Position numbers and translations under genes: made by a program | Part shown: positions 57,001 through 64,000 of the stretch, one piece after another | Layout of the letters: each line of letters opens with the position of its first letter | Numbering within the stretch: position 1 is the first letter of the stretch | Notes under the pieces: model-generated | Database searches by the model: none | What the model saw: only the letters and a program-made list of their open reading frames with translations | Told to the model about the DNA's origin: nothing | Assembly (NCBI RefSeq): GCF_964656455.1 | Contig: NC_135726.1 | Location: 5,776,001-5,840,000, forward strand | Reading direction: 5' to 3' | Length of the DNA stretch: 64,000 nt | Source: Halichoerus grypus | Taxonomy: Eukaryota; Chordata; Mammalia; Carnivora; Phocidae

Positions 57001-57092
57001 GGGCTTCCAGCTCAGGCTCCTTCTCCCTCTGCCCCTCTCCCTGCTCCTTCTCTCTCTCTCGCTCTTTCTCTCAAATAAATAATTGTTAAAAA
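57001..57092 (+). mobile_element. CAN SINE, 5'-truncated
   Basis: Only the 3' part of a carnivore SINE: 'ctccttctccctctgcccc', 'tccctgctccttctctctc', 'caaataaataattgtt' and a short A tail. A 12-bp TSD 'gcattatgtttt' (56989-57000 and 57101-57112) bounds it, so the truncation happened at insertion. Confidence 0.93.
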
Positions 57093-57112
57093 AAGACATT
57101 GCATTATGTTTT

Positions 57113-57289
57113 AATAGTGAGATATACTCAAAATGATTACCACACCATGCAATGCAACTGTAGACGGGGGAAATAATGTCAGAGTAATCCCTGTATCACT
57201 CAGAATCACTGTTAAAGCACTCTTAAAGTAAAATGTTGGGATCCTTTCTGGCATTTTTCCCTTTCTTCCCCATCATCCCATTAGCCACC
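57113..57289. other. Unique sequence, no gene seen
   Basis: Short spacer, no features. Confidence 0.4.
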
Positions 57290-57480
57290 AAACCCTAAAA
57301 TTGGCTCTTTCCTCTCCACACTCCCTGTGACCTTTATTTGCTCACAAGCTGAACTTCTTACCTTGGGTCTTCCCCAATCCAATCCATCTTCCACACCACC
57401 CACAGGTTAATTTTTCTGAAATATCATTTTCCATTCCCTTCTTTGAAACCTCTGCTGGATCTCCACAACCTATTTTTTAC
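57290..57480 (+). mobile_element. L2 LINE segment
   Basis: 'cccaatccaatccatcttcc', 'acaccacccacaggttaatt', 'cttctttgaaacctctgctg', 'gatctccacaacc' follow sense L2 upstream of the 3' end. Confidence 0.7.
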
Positions 57481-57857
57481 AAGTTTTTTTTTTTCCTTCT
57501 TTCACTTTTTCATATTTACTGTATTTTTTCATTGTAAATGTAATACACCACATCAATGGAGATTTGTAAACTAGAGGGAGAGAAATCACTCACAAACCCA
57601 TTACACAAACAAAACCACAGTTAGGATTTTGACAAATTTCCTCTCAGGTGTCACCTCCTTTCCCATATATAGAGGCTTTTTTTGCTTAGTAGGAATCCCA
57701 CTCCACACAGAATCTCCTGTTCTGTATCATTTCTCACTTAGGCGATTTCTCCATGCCATTGCTGTTTTCATAATGCCCTCTCTTCAATGCCTGTGTAATA
57801 TTCCATTGAGTCACTTAGCCAGTTGCCATTTCCTAGAATTTAGCTCATTTGTTGAGC
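57481..57857. mobile_element. Possible ancient LINE fragment
   Basis: T-rich start, 'cattgtaaatgtaatacac', and 'gtgtaatattccattgagtc' resemble an old LINE 3' region. The class is not settled. Confidence 0.35.
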
Positions 57858-57920
57858 ACTTAGGAGAGCCAGGCACATGGCAAACACTCAATACATGTTG
57901 ACTATTATTACTATCCTCAA
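57858..57920 (+). mobile_element. MIR 3' end
   Basis: 'gagccaggcacatggcaaac', 'actcaatacatgttgactat' is the sense MIR terminus. Confidence 0.7.
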
Positions 57921-58611
57921 TTCGGGCTATCACATATAATGCAGAGAAGTATTTCTGTGTATCATTTTTTATACCTAGCCCTGTTTCTTTAACTTCTCAG
58001 ATGTAGATTCCTGGCCCAAAGGGCATCACCGTTTTTATGCCTTTGGATACTGACTACAGCCGATGCTGAGGACTTCCCACCTCCCAAGCCCATATCCCTC
58101 TGGCCTTTCCATTAAAAGGCTGGCCCCGTTTCCAGCTGAAAAACTCCACACCTCTTTGCTGATGGCTTTCTCTGGGACCAGAGTCAATACCCAGAAGTCC
58201 AGTAGGGCTCAAAATCAATGCCACCTGGAACAGCCCCAAAACAATGCCCACCTAGATTTGTGGCATAGAGTCTGGAGCTCCCATGTCCCTCAGGTGGGAT
58301 AACTCTGACGTGTTCTGCACTGGCTCCCAAGGGTCCCCAGGAGAATTAGGTCCAAACAGCCACAGTAGCAACTAGCTGAAGAGCAGACACTCCACATGGC
58401 TGCCCTCCCTTCCTTGCTTCATTTCCTCACCCCCCTACAGTTTTCCCTGGAACACCTCCCAGGTGAATCAACTGCACTCAAATCCTTTAGAATCTGCTTT
58501 TGGGGGAACTCAGACTGAGACTATGACACTTTCAGACAAATGGCTAACAACCATCATTTGCTAAATCCTGTCTATTCATCTCCTCAAAGAACCAACTGCC
58601 ATTTCCCAAAG
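57921..58611. other. Unique sequence, no gene seen
   Basis: Opposed frames at 58054-58302 without motifs. Confidence 0.45.
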
Positions 58612-58815
58612 GCTTATCATTTGCTCAACCAAGATTTTCCAGGGTTGTCTTGAATTCCCATGCCAGCCCTATCAGGTAGGCATCATGGCCCTTACTTCAT
58701 AGACCTGATAACTGAGGCACAGAGATGTTAAGCCACTTGCCCATGGCCACACAGACCTCCAGAGCTGAGGTCCAAATCAATTCCAGCTTCCCCCAAGGCC
58801 TGGGCTCCTAACCAC
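58612..58815 (-). mobile_element. MIR SINE, near full length
   Basis: Antisense MIR: 'ccctatcaggtaggcatcat', 'agacctgataactgaggcac', 'agagatgttaagccacttgc', 'ccatggccacacagacctc', 'ctcctaaccacc'. Confidence 0.94.
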
Positions 58816-59107
58816 CATGGGTTACTGCCCTGCAGCAGTAGTGAGATCCTTTGGCTAAAATAACACTGATACTATTAATAGCTGCCATCCCTGTAGCACT
58901 GATCCAATTTCACACTGTGTTCACATTTACTGTCACCCAGAACAGCCTCCTTGTTTCCCCCTGAATATGGTATGAGTACCTCTGCCTCAAATTGAACTCA
59001 TGCTTCCCTCCAGCTTGTAACACTCCCCCTTCCTTCTCTATTCCTCCCCCTTTTGGCCTTGATCCCACACCATTTTCTCCTTACTCTGCATTTGTCTGCT
59101 ACTGACA
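58816..59107. other. Unique sequence, possibly MIR-derived
   Basis: 'ttaatagctgccatccctgt' at 58877 could be a further MIR trace; not firm. Confidence 0.35.
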
Positions 59108-59228
59108 TTCTGACTCTCCCTCTGACTCAGTTTCCTCATCGGTAGATGTGGACGATGGTCAGTCCCACCTAATAGGGTTGAATGAAAGCATGTAGCACAG
59201 CACATGCTTAATCGAAGGCAGTTAACAG
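59108..59228 (+). mobile_element. MIR SINE core
   Basis: 'ctctgactcagtttcctcat', 'cggtagatgtggacgatgg', 'cctaatagggttgaatgaaa', 'agcacagcacatgcttaatc'. Confidence 0.85.
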
Positions 59229-59939
59229 ATGCCATCTACACTATCAACTGGACCTACAGAATCTCTCCTCCCACCACCTCCTAGACCTCAACTGACTCTT
59301 CCATTTCTTTGCCCCATATTTCACAGACTATGTCAGGTCAGGCAGCACTAGTAAATTAAAAATCATGTTTAAGGAATCAGAAAAACATTATCCAAAGCTT
59401 GTAAACTGGCCATAATGATTGATGGAAATCCTTTGAATATCACTCAGGGACAAAGGTCACCAGTAGATGTCTAGGTGTATGTTCATAGTTCATCTTGTTG
59501 TTTGCTCTTGAAGGAAGTCCCCAGACTCAGTGAACTTACCAGTTACTTGTCGATTTTTGTCCTGTAGAAGCAAAAATAACTTGTCTAGTGGAACAGATAA
59601 CCCCGAGATTTAGGCATGTTGCACATTAACTGTTTTTTTTCCTAACTCAGCAATCTCATCCTAATATTTCTTTGTCAAATTGCTCAGAAATACCCTAGCT
59701 TCTTAAATGTCCTTTGAAACCATCATAGCATCTTATTGGTTTCCTCATAAATTAATGAATTAATGTTTATATTTACCAGAGAGTCATGGTTTTACCTTCT
59801 GAAAAATTATACATGGATAGTAACTTGCTACCAGTTTTCACAGAGCCAACTTTGGATTGTGGCTTCTAGAATGGGATGGGGTAGAGACAGTCATTCCTGT
59901 GTGCTGGGTGAGCATGAAGCTCTACACTTAGACCTGGTT
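59229..59939. other. Unique sequence, no gene seen
   Basis: No repeat or exon assigned. Confidence 0.45.
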
Positions 59940-60150
59940 CCCTCACACTCACATTACTGACATTTGGGTTGGGATAATTCTTTGTGGTGGGGGCTGTTCT
60001 GTGTACTGTAGGATGTTGAACAGCATCCCTGGCCTCTACCTACCAAATGCCAATAGCTCCTTCTCCCCCAGTTGTGACAAGCAAATATGTCTCTAGACAT
60101 TACCATATGTCCCCTGGGAGGCACAATTGCCCCCATTTGAGAACCACCAG
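59940..60150 (-). mobile_element. MER20 hAT-Charlie, complete
   Basis: Antisense MER20: 'tgggataattctttgtggtg', 'ctgtaggatgttgaacagca', 'tccctggcctctacctacc', 'ccccagttgtgacaagcaaa', 'tatgtctctagacattacc', ending 'tttgagaaccacca'. Opposite in orientation to the copy at 45.7 kb. Confidence 0.95.
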
Positions 60151-60264
60151 TTTAGACTGTATTTCACAAGTAAGAATCATGGGCAATATCAGAAAGATCA
60201 GCAAAGATTCATAATGGCACACAAAGAATTATTCTGGATGGGATTCAAAACCCAATGGCTATAG

Positions 60265-60471
60265 GGCACCTGGGTGGCTCAGTTGTTAAGCATCTGCCTT
60301 CGGCTCAGGTCATGATCCCAGAGTCCTGGGATCGAGCCCCGCATCAGGCTCCCTGCTCAGCTGGAAGCCTGCTTCTCCCTCTCCCCACTCCCCCTGCTTG
60401 TGTTCCCTCTCTCACTGTCTCTCTCTCTGTCAAATAAATAAATAAAATCTTAAAAAAAAAAAAAAAAAAAA
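60265..60471 (+). mobile_element. CAN SINE (SINEC), youngest copy
   Basis: Complete, little-diverged carnivore SINE. Pol III A-box-like 'tggctcagttg' lies near 60276 and B-box-like 'gggatcgagcccc' near 60328; a CT-rich body, 'caaataaataaataaaatct' and about 20 A follow. The 13-bp TSD 'ccaatggctatag' is perfect (60252-60264 and 60472-60484). The long pure A tail and perfect TSD mark it as the most recent insertion in the window. Confidence 0.99.
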
Positions 60472-60484
60472 CCAATGGCTATAG

Positions 60485-60661
60485 ACCTAGCTCTTCTCAA
60501 ACACCCAGCAATGTCATTGTTTGTCATTCTCCCCTTGGATCTATAATCTCTACAAGTTCAGCAACTGCAGCCTCTGCATGTGTATGGGTCACCTTAGAAA
60601 CCTTAATTCAAAGAATAGAGCCTAGAATTTAGTAGGTGCCAATTGTGACCAGGGCTTGGTA
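60485..60661. other. Unique sequence, no gene seen
   Basis: Short spacer between the SINE and the TATG-rich tract. Confidence 0.4.
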
Positions 60662-60872
60662 GGTATCATATGTATACACAGAACATATAAATGTATTTAT
60701 ATGTATATGTTATATATGTGTGTATACATATATATGTGTATCTATTACATGGGTGTGCATGTACTATATATGTATACGTCTGTGTGTATATGTGTGGTAC
60801 GTGTGTATATGTGTATGCATTATATGTACATACATACACATACACTACATACCAATCACACATACATATAAA
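60662..60872 (+). repeat. TA/TG-rich (TATG)n low-complexity tract
   Basis: About 210 bp of degenerate TATATG, TGTG and ATAC units, opened by 'tatcatatgtatacacag'. Frames of 60-108 codons in it are artefacts of the alternating composition. Confidence 0.93.
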
Positions 60873-60883
60873 ATCAAAGGGGT

Positions 60884-61395
60884 GGCTGCTAAGTCAGATG
60901 AAAGTAGAATATGCCACCCTAAACCTGCCACTTTGTCATAAGGATTATTTTAAGCTGAAGGCAACTGAGAAGGAGGAGGTACAAGAAAACTTCACTACCC
61001 TCTTCCTATTTGCCTAAAAACAAGACCTGAATTCATAAAGGTGTCCCTCCTCCCCTCTACCAAGAAGGACAGATATTATTCCGTACAGACAACTTCAGAT
61101 CCTTACCAATGGAGAAGGCACTGACTTAAACCTGCATAACAAATCTCATTCTTGTTTTCAACCCCATTACCCCTCACAACTGGCTTGCCCACACCTTTCT
61201 CTCTCTTGTCTTTAGCCTAAGATGGTATTTAAACTGGAGCTCTAAGCCACTTTTGAGAGTTTCTCATTTTTTCCCTGGTTATCTACCATGTACACAGGAG
61301 GTATACATATTAATAAGCTGCTGGCTTTTCCCTTGTTAATCTTCCTTTTCCTTAAAGAGTCTCAGATAAAACCTAAGATGAGGTTTGCCTCCCCT
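60884..61395 (+). mobile_element. Probable endogenous retrovirus solo LTR
   Basis: LTR-like layout: 'gtagaatatgccaccctaaa', 'aagctgaaggcaactgagaa', 'aatggagaaggcactgactt', 'gatggtatttaaactggagc', 'cacttttgagagtttctc', 'aataagctgctggctttt', 'ccttgttaatcttcc'. The last two resemble the R/U5 end of a gammaretrovirus-class (ERV1) LTR. No gag, pol or env sequence is adjacent. Exact ends and family are not established. Confidence 0.6.
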
Positions 61396-61696
61396 ACACA
61401 GACTTCCCAGATACTTCTTTCGTCATCACCCCAGGTCTTCCAGTCTGCCTGTGTAGACCACAGCTGTCACTGAAGGCATCCTGTGAACACAGCTCAGGGT
61501 CTCCCAGAAGTAAATACTTATGGCCATAATGGGATAGAGCAGAACCTTTGGCCTCCACTTCTGTATCTCTGTGGTCTGTACTCTGTCATCTCTACTTTCT
61601 TCAGGGGAGCATATTTCCTGCCCCAGACACATGTTTCCCTCCTTCACCCGGAACAACATCAGAAAGATCTCTCTTTCCCCACAGCCCACTGGAACA
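61396..61696. other. Unique sequence, no gene seen
   Basis: Part of the 206-codon minus-strand open frame 61426-62046, which I judge to be chance. Confidence 0.45.
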
Positions 61697-61884
61697 GCAG
61701 GTTTCAAACTGGAGGGAGCAACAGAACCCCCTAGAAGGCAGGTGTGTAAAGACAGCGATAGCTGGGTCCACCCCAGAAGCTCTGATTCAGTAGGTGCTGA
61801 GTGGATAATTGCCTTTCTAACAAGCTCCCAAGTGATGCTGACACTGCTGGTCCTGATGGTGAAGGCCCAAACTCTGAGACTCCG
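61697..61884 (+). mobile_element. MER5A hAT-Charlie
   Basis: Sense MER5A: 'tccaccccagaagctctgat', 'tcagtaggtgctgagtgg', 'tttctaacaagctcccaagt', 'gatgctgacactgctggtcc', 'aaactctgagactcc'. The inverted termini are eroded. Confidence 0.92.
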
Positions 61885-63199
61885 GAGTCCACAGCTTGTT
61901 CCCACATTTACCCTGTGCATCACTATCTCATGACATACTCTATGCAAGAGTTCCCTTACCCCTAGGAATTTAAGAAGAGCATTGGAAATGCAGCATGGGG
62001 CAGTCCCTCTTTGAAACTCAAATGCACAATAAAGTCTCAGAGACATTCAATTGTGAAAAACAAAACACAACCTGCTTCACTTCTGTGGGTAAGTCCAGGG
62101 TTTCCCAAAATATTAGCTGATGCAACCTGTTTTTTCCAGGACCCTTATTAACATCTCAAGGAACCAGTACCTCTTCAGAATACATTTTGCAAAACACATT
62201 GGAAAATCATACACTCGTGTGGTTCTGTGTAATCACCTGTTGCTACCTGGGAAGGCTTTAAGAATCTAGGTGGCCCAGCACTCTCTGCCACCCCGAGGCC
62301 AGCCACCTGGGAAGCCAGATCTCAGCCAGAACACTTTCAATCCCAGCTCCTGTCCCAGCTCAAGTCACAGCTGCTCTTCCAGACTGGAGAGCCGGGAAGA
62401 TATCTATAGTCCCTCTGCTTTGTCTTTATAAATCCTCACCCTCCAGTACCACAAACAGGCATCCTGGGCTGGATCCAGGGGCAAGCCCTGCTGCCCTTTC
62501 CTGTTGTACTGTGCTTGGCTAATGGCTTCATCACTCTGCATTTTAAACACGAAAGACAAATACAAACCATCAACACGAGAGTGAAGGCAGAGAGGAATAA
62601 ATCTCATGTTTACAGAGTTTGGGAATCAAAAGATATCTGGTGGGGGAGGCAGGTGCTGAAGGGGGAGTGTTTTTGGTGGGGGTGAGGGCCTCGATTTGGA
62701 GGTGCTGAGTGCCAAGTGTAAGAGCAAAGAGCTCCTTCCCCTGCCCTAGACCTCAGATATCTTTTCATTGCCAGGCCATGAAGTCTTCATCTGAACAGCC
62801 AAGGGGTGCCAAACATTCTTGTTAATTTGGATGAATCCTTTCAGCAATCTGGTATCAACTTGAGTACAATGACAATTAGCATATCAATTAGTTCTCTCCC
62901 CCTTGTCCTCTTCCCTCTCTCCCAGTTCCTGACCACTTATTCTTACTTTTAGAAGTCAGCCACACTAACACACCTTCTAACACACACTGAGACCCTATAG
63001 TCTCCGGGTCTTAGGGCCAGTACCCTACACCAGACCCACCGGGGCACAGAGGGGAATAATAACTGGTGAGAAAAGAAGGATCTTAATGCACTTTGTAAAT
63101 CTGCAAAACAAAAGTGAAGAACCATTGCTTCATTTCTGATAAGCCGAGTTACCTCTAGCTCTGGTTGACTAGGGTTGATTTTAATTAATAAAATGTGTG
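61885..63199. other. Unique sequence, no gene seen
   Basis: A hAT-like patch may exist at 62095-62205 ('agggtttcccaaaatattag') but is not assigned. A direct repeat CAATTAG lies at 62873-62879 and 62885-62891. Confidence 0.45.
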
Positions 63200-63400
63200 A
63201 AAACCAGTATGCTTCAGGCCCAGAACTGCCTGCGTCACTTGCCAGCCCCAAGTTCCTCGGTATATGTCTGCCTCAGTTTTCTGATCTCTGAAAGGAGGTT
63301 GGATGATAGGGCCCTTTTGAGGAATAGTAGGGTTAATGTAAGTAAAGAGAGTAGAATGCCACTAGCACTTGGTGAGCACCTGTAGGAAAGCTCAGGGATG
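63200..63400 (+). mobile_element. MIR SINE (diverged)
   Basis: 'ctgcctcagttttctgatct', 'ctgaaaggaggttggatgat' and 'gcacttggtgagcacc' suggest a sense MIR. Confidence 0.55.
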
Positions 63401-63439
63401 GCCACACAAGAGCCCTGAGGTTGGACTGCCTGAGTTTTG

Positions 63440-63741
63440 CTTGCTTTTCTATTGAATAACAGCACTATTGAGACAAAAGCCACATACTATAAGTTTCACC
63501 CTGTTAAAGTATACAATTCTGTGGTTTTTAGTATATTCACACACTTGTGCCACCATCATCACTGTCTCATTCCAGAGCATTTCCATCACTCCCAAAAAGA
63601 AATCCCATGCCCATTAGCAGTCCCTCCATTCCCTGCTCCTCCCACCTGGGGCCCTAGGCAACAAATACTCTACTTTCTGTCTCTATGGATTTGCTTGTTC
63701 TGGACAATTCTTTCCATTTCATGGAATCATACAGTATTGCC
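63440..63741 (-). mobile_element. L1 3' end
   Basis: Antisense old L1: 'taaagtatacaattctgtgg', 'tttttagtatattcacacac', 'tttccatcactcccaaaaag', 'ctgtctctatggatttgc', 'atggaatcatacagtat'. The same L1 region is preserved at 26.2 kb. Confidence 0.93.
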
Positions 63742-63744
63742 TTT

Positions 63745-63985
63745 GAAACTGCTCAAGTTCGAATCTCAGCGCCAGAGCTCAAAAGCTGTGTGACCTTTAA
63801 TCCAGTTCTCCTGGAATTTCCCCATCTGTGAAATGGAATTAAAATCACAGTAGATACATGGTAGAGTCTTTAGGAGGATTAAAAGTGCTAATTAATACAT
63901 CTAAAGCACTCACACAGGGCCTAGCTCATAGTAAGCACTACTTAAATGTTAATCTCCATTACTGCTACTACTACTATTATTACTT
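63745..63985 (+). mobile_element. MIR SINE, near full length
   Basis: Sense MIR abutting the L1: 'aagttcgaatctcagcgcca', 'gctgtgtgacctttaatcc', 'ccccatctgtgaaatggaat', 'cacagggcctagctcatag', 'taagcactacttaaatg'. Confidence 0.94.
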
Positions 63986-64000
63986 GTATGCTGTTCCCCT

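Noticed and set aside
60265..60345. tRNA-like head with A- and B-box words, possible tRNA gene
   Set aside because: The head belongs to a CAN SINE with body, tail and TSD. It does not fold as a full tRNA and is not an independent tRNA gene.
1..64000. Many open frames of 60-136 codons on both strands
   Set aside because: They overlap each other in opposite directions, sit in transposons or low-complexity DNA, and show no domains, splice context or start context. None is annotated as CDS.
1..64000. An undescribed gene system or cluster
   Set aside because: I looked for operon-like gene runs, gene fusions, RNA arrays and CpG-island promoters on both strands and found none. The window reads as non-coding mammalian DNA.

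Overview
This is mammalian nuclear DNA, almost certainly from a carnivoran. The diagnostic elements are several copies of the tRNA-Lys-derived CAN SINE (SINEC) of Carnivora: a tRNA-like head, a pyrimidine-rich body, an AAATAAA-type tail and target-site duplications (TSDs). The youngest copy (60265-60471) has a head typical of bears, mustelids, pinnipeds and other non-canid caniforms. I see no copy with the young canid SINEC_Cf head. A feliform cannot be excluded from sequence alone.

I find no protein-coding gene, no intact RNA gene, no CpG island and no convincing multi-exon structure. The longest open frame (206 codons, minus strand, 61426-62046) runs through a MER5A transposon and looks like chance. 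The window is best read as intergenic or deep intronic DNA: a patchwork of old mammalian transposon fossils (MIR, L2, MER5A/MER20/other hAT-Charlie, Tigger, MLT1-type LTRs, L1), a few carnivore-specific SINE insertions, microsatellites, and unique stretches, some of which look like candidate regulatory DNA.

Layout. 0-10 kb: L2 fragments, an LTR, an L1 3' end carrying a gutted SINE, MIRs and a hAT element. 10-17 kb: two well-preserved MLT1-type LTRs in opposite orientation, a long sense L2 (13.6-14.4 kb) and two SINEs. 17-30 kb: MER5A, scattered MIR/L2, one SINE and much unique sequence. 30-35 kb: a 1-kb antisense L2 splitting an older MIR, a SINE, and sense and antisense L2. 35-45 kb: mostly unique DNA with two strong CTCF-like motifs (about 35.16 and 35.65 kb), an AT-rich homeodomain-site-rich stretch (37.2-37.5 kb), a DNA-transposon relic (41.0-41.6 kb), and a near-palindrome with TAAT sites at 44.37 kb. 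45-50 kb: a MER20, then a 5'-truncated 2.8-kb L1 with recognisable TSDs and a Tigger element inside it. 50-64 kb: MIR/L2 debris, a (GGAA)n array, a 35-bp higher-order repeat in a CATC array, two more SINEs, a second MER20, a probable ERV LTR, and a unique block at 55.1-55.6 kb with three inverted repeats.

Nothing here works as a gene set or operon. The interest lies in nested insertions that give a relative chronology, and in short symmetric motifs in unique DNA that may be regulatory. Family names come from recognition of consensus sequences by eye; orientations are mostly secure, edges are approximate to about 10-20 bases, and subfamily names should be taken as class-level calls.
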